Source: Candidatus Peregrinibacteria bacterium (GTDB lineage: Bacteria; Patescibacteriota; Gracilibacteria; UBA1369; LOWO2-01-FULL-3). From it: a DNA stretch of 10,357 bases. Positions 1 through 6,013 of this stretch are shown here, one piece after another (the first letter of the stretch is position 1; the number at the start of each line of letters is the position of its first letter). Both the position numbers and the translations under genes were made by a program. The notes beneath the pieces are model-generated. The model was not told the origin of the DNA and searched no databases. It was given only the letters and a program-made list of their open reading frames with translations. Location: assembly GCA_003566255.1 (NCBI GenBank), contig PXEC01000129.1, positions 1-10,357 on the forward strand, read 5' to 3'.

Positions 1-338
1 ATGAGACTACTTATTATTGGCAAGTGAGATATAGGGATGACGGATCTGATAATTGGTCAGAATGGTCGGATAGCACGTCGTTTACTACTTTGGATCAAAC
101 AATTTCAGAAGATCGACCAAGTTCAGGGGGAGGAGGAGCAATCCTTTTCTTGCTAGAAAAATCTGTATTGCCTGAACCTCTTCTTTCTGAAGAGGAGGAT
201 GAAGTAGAAGAACTTTCAAAATTTGAAGATATAATTGGGCATTGGGTAGAAGAGTATGTGGAAACTTTGTCTGAAAAATGCGGGCTGGTAATGTATTCTG
301 ATGTTTATGGGAATTTGCTGCACATGTTTAGGCCTTAA
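1..338 (+). CDS. C-terminal part of SLH-domain surface protein, 5' partial, ends at a frameshift
   Basis: The reading frame is open from position 3 at the left edge, so the gene begins outside the window. The first visible residues (TTYYWQVRYRD, then WSEWSDSTSFTT) resemble the last strands of a fibronectin type III-like domain. A Ser/Gly-rich linker (PSSGGGG) and an acidic stretch (LLSEEEDEVEE) follow. From about position 216 an S-layer homology repeat begins (FEDIIGHWVEEYVETLSEKCGLV) and runs to MFRP. The frame then stops with TAA at 336-338, just where an SLH repeat should continue with a TRAE motif. That motif (LTRAELLRMVVG) is present in the +2 frame from position 335. This entry and the next are therefore two halves of one gene. 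SLH repeats usually anchor exported proteins to secondary cell-wall polymers, so a surface location is inferred. The signal peptide and most of the protein are not visible. Confidence 0.75.
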   Translation, partial: ETTYYWQVRYRDDGSDNWSEWSDSTSFTTLDQTISEDRPSSGGGGAILFLLEKSVLPEPLLSEEEDEVEELSKFEDIIGHWVEEYVETLSEKCGLVMYSDVYGNLLHMFRP

Positions 339-352
339 CAAGAGCGGAATTA

Positions 353-775
353 TTGAGGATGGTTGTTGGATGTAAAAACATAGAGCCTTTTGAATTCACA
401 GAAAGTTCTTTCTCTGATGTTAGTGTTGATGCTTGGTACTTCCCATATATCGAATATGCGTATGAATCCGGATGGGTGGAAGGACATGAAGATGGAACAT
501 TTCGACCGGAAAATAATGTTAATAGGGTTGAAGCATTGAAGATGATTTTGTTGGCAAAATATTCGGAGGAAGAAATTGTTGGAGGAGGACATAATTTTGT
601 AGATACGATTCAAGGGGAGTGGTATGAGAAATATGTTAATTTTGCTGCAGAAAAAGGATTTATAGGGGGATATAGAGACGAAAAGGGAAATCCTACAGGT
701 TATTTTGGGCCTGGAAATGATTTAACAAGAGCAGAAGCAGCGAAGATCCTCTTTAAAGTGTTTTTTAGGGATTAG
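353..775 (+). CDS. SLH repeats 1 (end), 2 and 3 of the same surface protein, downstream of the frameshift
   Basis: The frame opens at 332, right after a TAG at 329-331, and reads LTRAELLRMVVG, the second half of the SLH repeat begun upstream. The first possible start codons inside it are TTG 353 and ATG 359. Two complete SLH repeats follow. Repeat 2 starts FSDVSVDAWYFPYIEYAYES and contains DGTFRPENNVNRVEALKMI. Repeat 3 starts FVDTIQGEWYEKYVNFAAEK and contains FGPGNDLTRAEAAKILFKVF. The protein ends four residues later, so the SLH module is C-terminal. No Shine-Dalgarno site precedes the internal starts, which argues against an independent gene. It is best read as the 3' half of one frameshifted gene starting before position 1. 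An assembly error is the main alternative to a real mutation. Confidence 0.75.
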   Translation: MRMVVGCKNIEPFEFTESSFSDVSVDAWYFPYIEYAYESGWVEGHEDGTFRPENNVNRVEALKMILLAKYSEEEIVGGGHNFVDTIQGEWYEKYVNFAAEKGFIGGYRDEKGNPTGYFGPGNDLTRAEAAKILFKVFFRD

Positions 776-828
776 GGTTGGGAGAATATGGAAATATGGG
801 AATATGCTTTTTTTTGGGGACGGGTTTG

Positions 829-837
829 TGGTATAAT
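829..837 (+). promoter_or_regulatory. extended -10 promoter for the orphan gene at 864
   Basis: TGG directly precedes a perfect TATAAT (832-837), which forms an extended -10 element. No good -35 box is seen at 17 bp; the matching stretch is a T run at about 808-815. A transcript would start near 844 and leave a leader of about 20 nt. The GAGGTG at 838-843 lies about 20 nt before the ATG, too far for a normal ribosome binding site. Confidence 0.5.
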
Positions 838-863
838 GAGGTGATGCTCAGATCATTTTTACT

Positions 864-2129
864 ATGAAATTCAGTGATATGAAAAATTTGTTATCAGATG
901 GTGAGGCAAAATTTTTGATGGGAGAGAATGTGTTTGTGTTTTTTTCCGGTCCGGGCGGACTTAGTTTAGGAAGAGAGACTCAGGATAGAGGACAGGAGAC
1001 TGAGAGGCAAGAGCAGGAGACTGAGAGACAAAGAGCGGACACCGCAGGAGAAAGGGCTACTGTTGTTGATGCTCCGGCTGAAGGGTTGTTAGAGAGTGTT
1101 GAAAGTGGGGAAAACTTGGAATTGGGGTGTTTTCTGGATGGATTGGGATTGAATGATAATGAGCTGTCCCGGACGACCTTGGATGAATTGCGGCGTGGAT
1201 TGGGCCAAAATTTTAGGGAAATGTTTGAAGGATTGAGTGAAGATGAACAGGCTGGACTTATAGGAAGAATGAATATTGATACATTGGATGATCTTGTGAA
1301 TATATACGCGGCTTTTGCGAAAGGTGTTATTGAGCGCAGGAGATATGCTGATTTTTTTGAGAAGCATAATGAAGAGAATGAGGATAATCCTGTGGATGTG
1401 AGCCAAGTTAAATATCGAGTTGTCTTGAATGCAAGGGGGATGAAGAAAATTTCTATTGTGGAGCCCGCGGGGTTGAATGAAAAGCACCAGGAGTGGCTAA
1501 ATGGGGAGCAGGAACAGTTGCGTGAAGGGATTGAGGATATGGTTGCCAGGTTTGAACAGTCTCGTGCTGGAAGATTTCTTTTGGGTTTGGGGATAGTCAA
1601 TAAAGACAGTTTGAGGGGGGTTTTGTCCGGAGAGAGGTTTGATTTTGTTGCCGCTATAGCGGCTTTTATTGTTCTTGGCAGGCAGGGAATCGGGGGGATT
1701 ATGGGGGAGATATTGGATGAATTGCCTGGAGATATCGGAGAGACTTTTGATAGAGTTGTCGATCCAATTCGTGAGCAAATTGAATCCAGAGGATTTCTTG
1801 ATCGCAGAGTTAGCAAGATTGCGACAGCGGAGGCTTTTGATGAGCATGTTGGAAATGTTTTAAGTAGTGACTTGGAAGTAAATACGGAAATTGATTTAGG
1901 TGATAGCAGACTTCTTTTGGAATTTGCTTCCGGAGATAGGCGCATAGAAATACCTGCCAGGAGTGTTTTACAAGTTGGCAATGTTGGTGGGGAGTTGCGT
2001 GGAGTTGAAGGGAATTATGAGTTGGCAACACGGGATGATGCTGGAGTTCGAAAACTGGTTTTGGCCGGGACGATACCAAGTGGAACGGTTTTTCGTGGAA
2101 TTACGAAAATGGAGAGACAATCGGCTTAG
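864..2129 (+). CDS. orphan protein with QETER-type repeats, unknown function (421 aa)
   Basis: I do not recognise a family. The N-terminus has a short hydrophobic stretch (ENVFVFFSGPGG, residues 21-32). It is followed by a low-complexity Arg/Glu/Gln/Thr segment (about 37-58) with near-repeats of QETERQ, which looks disordered or coiled. A mostly helical acidic region occupies about 75-250. Residues 259-281 (from FDFVAAIAAFIVLG) are hydrophobic enough for one membrane segment or a buried helix. The last 80 residues alternate polar and hydrophobic positions and look beta-rich. Start choice: the frame has a TGA at 837-839 and no ATG, GTG or TTG before ATG 864. ATG 879 is a possible alternative. 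The gene stands alone between the SLH gene and ndk, with its own extended -10 promoter. The coding frame is supported by its length and by a codon composition like that of its neighbours. Confidence 0.8.
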   Translation: MKFSDMKNLLSDGEAKFLMGENVFVFFSGPGGLSLGRETQDRGQETERQEQETERQRADTAGERATVVDAPAEGLLESVESGENLELGCFLDGLGLNDNELSRTTLDELRRGLGQNFREMFEGLSEDEQAGLIGRMNIDTLDDLVNIYAAFAKGVIERRRYADFFEKHNEENEDNPVDVSQVKYRVVLNARGMKKISIVEPAGLNEKHQEWLNGEQEQLREGIEDMVARFEQSRAGRFLLGLGIVNKDSLRGVLSGERFDFVAAIAAFIVLGRQGIGGIMGEILDELPGDIGETFDRVVDPIREQIESRGFLDRRVSKIATAEAFDEHVGNVLSSDLEVNTEIDLGDSRLLLEFASGDRRIEIPARSVLQVGNVGGELRGVEGNYELATRDDAGVRKLVLAGTIPSGTVFRGITKMERQSA

Positions 2130-2146
2130 TTTATTTTGATTTTATC

Positions 2147-2175
2147 TTGTTCGCGTGTGTTCTAGAGTATAAAAT
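2147..2175 (+). promoter_or_regulatory. possible promoter for the ndk operon
   Basis: TTGTTC (2147-2152) and TAAAAT (2170-2175) are spaced by 17 bp in the only sizeable gap before ndk. TSS would be near 2182, leaving a leader of about 40 nt before ATG 2223. The overlapping TATAAA at 2168 is an alternative -10 with a 15-bp spacer. The call rests on consensus match only. Confidence 0.35.
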
Positions 2176-2222
2176 GCATCTGCTTCTTTGGGCTTTGCAG
2201 TATTTTTTAACTTTTGAAATTT

Positions 2223-2702
2223 ATGAATGAAGGATTGAATGAAAAAACTCTTGTTCTGGTTAAGCCGGACGCTATTCAAAGAGGTTTGCTTGGGCAGATC
2301 ATCAGTCGGTTTGAGATAAAGGGACTGAAAATGGTCGGGTTGAAGATGATGACTTTGGACGAGGCGACTTTGAGGGAACATTACGCGCATATCGCGGATA
2401 AGCCTTTTTTCCCGGGAGTTGCCAGGTTTATGAGGAGTACGCCCGTTATTGCGATGTGTTGGGAAGGACTTGATGTTGTTGAGACTGTTCGCAGGATTAC
2501 GGGAATTACAAAGGCGCGTGAGGCTGAGGCCGGGTCTATTAGAGGAGACTTCGCGATGAGTGTTTCCTGTAACGTGGTTCATGCCTCCGATTCAGTTGAA
2601 AACGCGGAAAGGGAGGTGAAACGATTTTTCAAACAAGACGAGCTATATTCTTATGACAAATCGGAATATGTCCATGTATATGGAGAAGACGAGCGAACTT
2701 AA
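2223..2702 (+). CDS. ndk: nucleoside diphosphate kinase
   Basis: Transfers the gamma-phosphate from ATP to NDPs through a phosphohistidine intermediate to make NTPs and dNTPs in the cytoplasm. The sequence carries the family features in order: TLVLVKPDAIQRGLLG (residues 9-24, with the conserved Lys of KPD), the FFPGVARFM region (about 62-70), GITKAREAEAGSIRGDF (94-110), and the active-site block NVVHASDSVENAEREV with the phosphoryl-acceptor His at about 120. Length (159 aa) fits a bacterial NDK with a slightly longer tail. ATG 2223 is chosen; TTG 2214 in the same frame would add three residues, but the family start lies close to TLVLVKPD. The 3' end overlaps the next gene, so it probably heads a co-transcribed set that supplies pentose phosphates, PRPP and nucleotides. 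No Shine-Dalgarno sequence is seen. Confidence 0.95.
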   Translation: MNEGLNEKTLVLVKPDAIQRGLLGQIISRFEIKGLKMVGLKMMTLDEATLREHYAHIADKPFFPGVARFMRSTPVIAMCWEGLDVVETVRRITGITKAREAEAGSIRGDFAMSVSCNVVHASDSVENAEREVKRFFKQDELYSYDKSEYVHVYGEDERT

Positions 2703-3522
2703 GCGCAAGGCGTTAAAAATAAGGCTTGATGTTTTGGACGCTATTTACAAAGCTGATTCCGGATATGTCGGGAGTTGCATGTCCGTGGTGGAAATTTTGA
2801 CGTCGCTCTATTACGGGAAGGTAAATGGCAAGCCCGTTATGAATTTTGATCCCGCGAAGCCGCGAGGTGACGGTCATGATTATTTGGTTTTATCAAAGAG
2901 TCATGCTGTTGCCGTGCAGTATGCCATTTTGGCCGATCTTGGGTTTTTTGATAAATTGGAGTTGGATTATTTTTGCAAGCCCGGTGCGATGCTTAAGAAT
3001 AGACCGTGCGCTAAAGTTCCCGGAGTTGATGCCACTGTTTTGTCCTATGGGCACGGACTGTCTTTTGCTTTGGGCTTTGCTTTGGCGTTGAGATCCGAAA
3101 GAAAAGACAAGAGGGTTTTTACTGTTCTTGGTGATGGAGAGCTTATGTGCGGACAAGTTTGGGAAGCTGCCGCTGCCGCTTCTCGCTATAAATTGAATAA
3201 TCTTATCGCTTTTGTTGATAATAATAAGGTGGGAGGAGCTGATGTTGTTGATCTGGGCTTTATACAGGATAAGTTTGAGGCTTTCGGTTGGCAGGTCATC
3301 CAAGTTACGGATGGTCATGATTTTGATAAAATTCTGGACGCTGTTTCCAGAGCTTTTACTTCTAACAGAAAGCCCGTCTGTATATGGTGTCATACGGTGA
3401 CCGGTAAAGGAGTTGAATTTGCCGAAAGGAAGCCCAGTTATCAGTGGGCGGGGTTGAGTGAGGAAGAAATGTCAATTGTTATTCCGAAATTAAAAATGCT
3501 GTATGAAGAACTCTCTTCTTAA
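2680..3522 (+). CDS. transketolase-like N-terminal (PP-domain) subunit
   Basis: Split transketolases have an N-terminal thiamine-diphosphate PP-domain subunit and a C-terminal subunit. This 280-residue protein matches the first. It has LKRKALKIRLDVLDAIYKA at the start, LVLSKSHA (His about 75), LSYGHGLSFALGFALALR (121-138), and a ThDP/Mg motif starting GDGE (151-154) and ending DNN (180-182). Family positions look altered. The SGHPGG motif reads SGYVGS (His to Tyr29). The HP before the PGIEA-like segment reads RPCAKVPGVDA (His to Arg108). The usual WHG near the C-terminus reads WAG (Ala257). These alignments were made by eye. Start: ATG 2680 puts the N-terminus where the family begins and overlaps ndk by 23 nt; ATGs at 2653, 2668 and 2674 are in frame and cannot be excluded. 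It overlaps the next gene by 20 nt, suggesting coupled translation. Confidence 0.85.
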   Translation: MEKTSELKRKALKIRLDVLDAIYKADSGYVGSCMSVVEILTSLYYGKVNGKPVMNFDPAKPRGDGHDYLVLSKSHAVAVQYAILADLGFFDKLELDYFCKPGAMLKNRPCAKVPGVDATVLSYGHGLSFALGFALALRSERKDKRVFTVLGDGELMCGQVWEAAAAASRYKLNNLIAFVDNNKVGGADVVDLGFIQDKFEAFGWQVIQVTDGHDFDKILDAVSRAFTSNRKPVCIWCHTVTGKGVEFAERKPSYQWAGLSEEEMSIVIPKLKMLYEELSS

Positions 3523-3919
3523 GTTGGCTAAGGCCAATAAAAACTTGGTTGTTTTGAGCGCGGGGAACTCCCGTTGCGAGGATTTTGCAAAATTTTTCCC
3601 GGACAGACACTTTGTTTTTGGGCCGACGGAGGCGAATATTGTGAGTTGCGCGGTTGCTTTTGCGTTAGCCGGGAGGTTGCCGATTGTACTGGGGAGTGCG
3701 GATTTTTTGGTTTCCAGAGCGTTTGATCAGATTCTTAACGATATTTGTATTCCCAATTTGAACGTTAAGATTTTTGCGGTGGGACAGACGGGTGAAGTGT
3801 TGGAGAAATGTATTTCCGTTTTTCCAAACTTGAAATTTGAACGCGTGGATAAATTTAAAAAGCTGGATGAATTGATGAAGGAATACGGGCCCGCTTATGT
3901 GAATTTGGACGAATTATAA
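3503..3919 (+). CDS. very short transketolase-like Pyr-domain subunit
   Basis: This is the partner of the preceding gene and overlaps it by 20 nt. Usual transketolase C-terminal subunits are about 300 residues: a Pyr domain plus a third domain. This one has 138 residues and ends at the Pyr-domain end (EYGPAYVNLDEL). Recognisable parts are FVFGPTEANIVSCAVAFALA (38-57), whose Glu43 matches the glutamate that activates ThDP; AGRLPIVLGSADFLVSRAFD (56-75); and CIPNLNVKI (82-90). The conserved HaG...GEDGPTHQ segment is missing: after NLNVKIFAVGQTGE the sequence goes almost directly to FPNLKF. The third domain is absent and the next gene starts 22 nt later, so there is no space for it. It may be a degenerate transketolase half or part of a different ThDP enzyme. 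ATG 3503 has no Shine-Dalgarno site. Confidence 0.8.
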   Translation: MKNSLLKLAKANKNLVVLSAGNSRCEDFAKFFPDRHFVFGPTEANIVSCAVAFALAGRLPIVLGSADFLVSRAFDQILNDICIPNLNVKIFAVGQTGEVLEKCISVFPNLKFERVDKFKKLDELMKEYGPAYVNLDEL

Positions 3920-3934
3920 AGTTCGTGTTAATAT
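3905..3934 (+). promoter_or_regulatory. possible promoter for prs, implying a leaderless mRNA
   Basis: TTGGAC (3905-3910) and TAATAT (3929-3934) are 18 bp apart, and TGT directly before the -10 gives an extended -10. Seven nucleotides separate the -10 from the prs ATG (3942), so transcription would begin at or next to the A of ATG. The -35 lies inside the preceding gene. Consensus match only. Confidence 0.35.
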
Positions 3935-3941
3935 TTGGACC

Positions 3942-4886
3942 ATGAGTAAACAATCTTTAAAACTTTTTTCAGGGACATCGCATCCCGAGCTTGCGGAAGA
4001 GATTGCGAAGCATTTGGGGATCTCTCTTTCGGGAATGGAAATTTCAAGATTTGCGTGCGGAGAAATTTACGCGAAGCCAAAAATCTCCGTCCGCGGAGCA
4101 GATGTGTTTGTTTTACAGACCGCTTCGCAGAATGTGAATGAAGATTTGATGGAGCTCTTTATCATGTTGGATAGCCTGAAGAGGTCTTTTTCCGAGAAAA
4201 TACATGTTGTGATCCCTCATTATCCTTATTCCCGCCAAGATCGTGTTGCCACCCCAAGAGAACCCATTTCCGCGAAGTTGGTCGCGGATCTGATATCTAC
4301 TGCCGGAGCGGACCATGTCATTTCCATGAAGTTGCACAGCAGTCAGGAGCAGGGATTTTTTAATTTCCCCATGGATAATGTGAATACGGAGAAGCTTTTT
4401 GTTGAGTATTTCAAAAACAAAAAAATAAAGGATCCGGTTGTTGTTTCGCCGGATGTCGGGGGGACCGCCGACGCGAAGAAGTTTGCCGACAGACTGGGCG
4501 CTAAATTGGCGATAATTCATAAAACGAGACCGGCTCATAACAAATCCGAGGTTCGTCATATTGTCGGGGATGTTGAGGGAAAGACTTGCATCATTTATGA
4601 CGACATGATCGATACCGCCGGTAGCGTGAGTGGAGCAATTGACGCTTTGAAGAGCCGTGGAGCCGGCAAGGACATCTATCTTTGCGTTACACACCCCGTT
4701 TTTTCAGGCCCGGCACCTGAAAGGCTTGAGGCCGCCGGATTTAAGGAAGTCGTCGTGACTAATTCCATCCCGATACCGAAAGAAAAGCAATTCAAGAATT
4801 TGAAGGTTTTGTCCGTGGCGCCTTTGCTTGCGAAAATAATAAAGAACGTGCATGAGGCTAAGTCCGTCACGAATGTTTGTATGTGA
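3942..4886 (+). CDS. prs: ribose-phosphate pyrophosphokinase (PRPP synthetase)
   Basis: Converts ribose 5-phosphate and ATP to PRPP and AMP for purine, pyrimidine, NAD, His and Trp synthesis; cytoplasmic. The 314 residues match the usual family length. Visible family motifs are ISRFACGEIYAKP (about 34-46), VRGADVFVLQT (50-60), HYPYSRQDR (93-101, ATP binding), LHSSQEQGFF (131-140, catalytic His132), SPDVGG (169-174), IIHKTRP (191-197, catalytic Lys194 and Arg196), and the PRPP-binding loop DDMIDTAGS (220-228). One oddity is that the usual FxDGE adenine-site motif reads FACGE, with Cys in place of Asp39. The neighbours supply or interconvert ribose 5-phosphate (rpiB, rpe), so the cluster feeds this reaction. 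The start ATG 3942 has no Shine-Dalgarno site; a -10-like box sits 7 nt upstream. The stop is TGA. Confidence 0.95.
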   Translation: MSKQSLKLFSGTSHPELAEEIAKHLGISLSGMEISRFACGEIYAKPKISVRGADVFVLQTASQNVNEDLMELFIMLDSLKRSFSEKIHVVIPHYPYSRQDRVATPREPISAKLVADLISTAGADHVISMKLHSSQEQGFFNFPMDNVNTEKLFVEYFKNKKIKDPVVVSPDVGGTADAKKFADRLGAKLAIIHKTRPAHNKSEVRHIVGDVEGKTCIIYDDMIDTAGSVSGAIDALKSRGAGKDIYLCVTHPVFSGPAPERLEAAGFKEVVVTNSIPIPKEKQFKNLKVLSVAPLLAKIIKNVHEAKSVTNVCM

Positions 4887-4890
4887 TTTT

Positions 4891-4903
4891 TATAAATTAA
4901 AAT
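4891..4903 (+). promoter_or_regulatory. AT-rich -10-like box before rpiB
   Basis: The 24-nt gap between prs and rpiB contains overlapping -10-like hexamers, TATAAA (4891-4896) and TAAAAT (4898-4903). The second ends 7 nt before ATG 4911, as at prs, which would give a leaderless transcript. No convincing -35 is seen, and read-through from prs is equally possible. Confidence 0.25.
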
Positions 4904-4910
4904 TTCAGAT

Positions 4911-5363
4911 ATGTTTGAAGAAAATAAAAAGCTGATTTACTTGGGGAGCGATCACGCCGGGTTTGAAGTGAAGGAAAAGTTAAAGGAATACTTGGGAGAA
5001 AAGTATGACCTGACGGATTTGGGATGTTTCAGCGAGAAATCTTGCGATTATCCTGAAATTGCCCGTGAGGTCGGAGAAAAAGTTTTGGAGCAGGAAGGAT
5101 CCGTTGGAATAATTCTTTGCGGGAGCGGGATAGGAATGACGATGGCCGTGAATAAATTGAAAGGAATAAGAGGCGCGCTTGCAGTAAACGAAAAAATGGC
5201 GGAAATGAGCAGAAGGCACAATGACGCGAATGTATTGAGCATGGGAGCAAGGGAAACATCCTGGGAGGATATGAAAAAAATTGTTGATACTTTTTTGAGT
5301 ACGGATTTTGAAAGCGGAGAAGAGAGGCATGTTCGCAGAGTAAAAAAAATTAATTCAATGTGA
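4911..5363 (+). CDS. rpiB: ribose 5-phosphate isomerase B (RpiB/LacAB family)
   Basis: Interconverts ribulose 5-phosphate and ribose 5-phosphate, the substrate of the upstream Prs. The 150-residue length and the motifs are typical: YLGSDHAGFEVK (10-21, substrate Asp14/His15), SCDYPEIA (44-51), IILCGSGIGMTMAVNKLKGI (67-86) with the catalytic Cys70 and the phosphate-binding GSGIG loop, and RRHNDANVLSMGAR (101-114). LacA/LacB subunits are relatives, but the Cys and the context with prs and rpe favour RpiB. Its TGA stop (5361-5363) overlaps the rpe ATG by one base (TGATG), pointing to translational coupling. No Shine-Dalgarno site is present before ATG 4911. Confidence 0.95.
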   Translation: MFEENKKLIYLGSDHAGFEVKEKLKEYLGEKYDLTDLGCFSEKSCDYPEIAREVGEKVLEQEGSVGIILCGSGIGMTMAVNKLKGIRGALAVNEKMAEMSRRHNDANVLSMGARETSWEDMKKIVDTFLSTDFESGEERHVRRVKKINSM

Positions 5364-6013
5364 TGAAAACGGAGGTTTCTCCATCAATTTTATCCGCTGA
5401 TTTTGGGAAGCTTAACGAAGAAGTGGCTTCCGTTGAGCCTTTTTGCGACAGACTTCATATAGATGTGATGGACGGGCATTTTGTTCCGAACATCAGTTTT
5501 GGGGCGCCGGTTTATAAGTGGGTCAAGACAAGATTGCCTCTGGATGTTCATTTGATGATTGAACATCCTTGGCAATTTTTTGAAGATTTTATAAAAGCGG
5601 GTGCAAATACTTTGACTATACATGAGGAGGTTTTTAGAGACGGAGGTTATGAAGGGGGGTTGAGTAAAGCCCTTCGTGTTATCGCGGATAGGGGTGTTTT
5701 GCCGGGCGTTTCCGTAAAACCGGGGACTCCCGTTGAAAAAATCAAGGATGTTTTGGATTTGGTGGATTATATTTTGATAATGACCGTGGAGCCCGGGTTC
5801 GGTGGGCAGGATTTTATGCCGGAGATGGTTGAGAAGATAAGGAAATTAAGGGATTTCGGGTTTGAAAAAAATATCAGCGTGGATGGAGGGATCAATTCAG
5901 AAACAGGTAAAATTTGTGTTGATGCGGGAGCGAATGTTCTTGTTGCCGGCAGTTATATTTTTAAAGCGGAAGATAGAAAAGAGGCGATTGAAAGCTTGAA
6001 ATTAACCCGCTAG
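5363..6013 (+). CDS. rpe: ribulose-phosphate 3-epimerase
   Basis: Interconverts ribulose 5-phosphate and xylulose 5-phosphate in the non-oxidative pentose phosphate pathway. It is a TIM-barrel protein of 216 residues, the usual length. Family motifs in order: VSPSILSADFGKL (5-17), HIDVMDGHFVPNISFG (32-47, metal ligands His32 and Asp34), DVHLMIEHP (61-69, His63), IMTVEPGFGGQDFMPEM (139-155), VDGGIN (173-178, Asp174 region) and a C-terminal phosphate-binding VAGSYIF (194-200). A short Gly-rich insertion (FRDGGYEGG, 91-99) follows the HEE segment. The start is ATG 5363, overlapping the rpiB stop; GTG 5360 would add one residue. The 3' end overlaps the oppositely directed HD gene by 12 nt, so no terminator hairpin sits between them. 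Confidence 0.95.
   Translation: MKTEVSPSILSADFGKLNEEVASVEPFCDRLHIDVMDGHFVPNISFGAPVYKWVKTRLPLDVHLMIEHPWQFFEDFIKAGANTLTIHEEVFRDGGYEGGLSKALRVIADRGVLPGVSVKPGTPVEKIKDVLDLVDYILIMTVEPGFGGQDFMPEMVEKIRKLRDFGFEKNISVDGGINSETGKICVDAGANVLVAGSYIFKAEDRKEAIESLKLTR

Noticed and set aside
980..1981. A 333-codon open frame on the minus strand inside the orphan gene at 864
   Set aside because: Its translation is a Ser/Pro/Leu-rich mirror of the + strand gene with no domain. The + strand frame has the promoter and a more normal protein composition.
4113..4694. A 193-codon minus-strand frame inside prs
   Set aside because: It is a shadow of prs, whose catalytic motifs are all in the + strand frame.
4860..5365. 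Recoding of UGA as glycine, as in some candidate phyla
   Set aside because: prs and rpiB end at TGA at their normal family lengths, and no conserved protein here needs an internal TGA to be read through.
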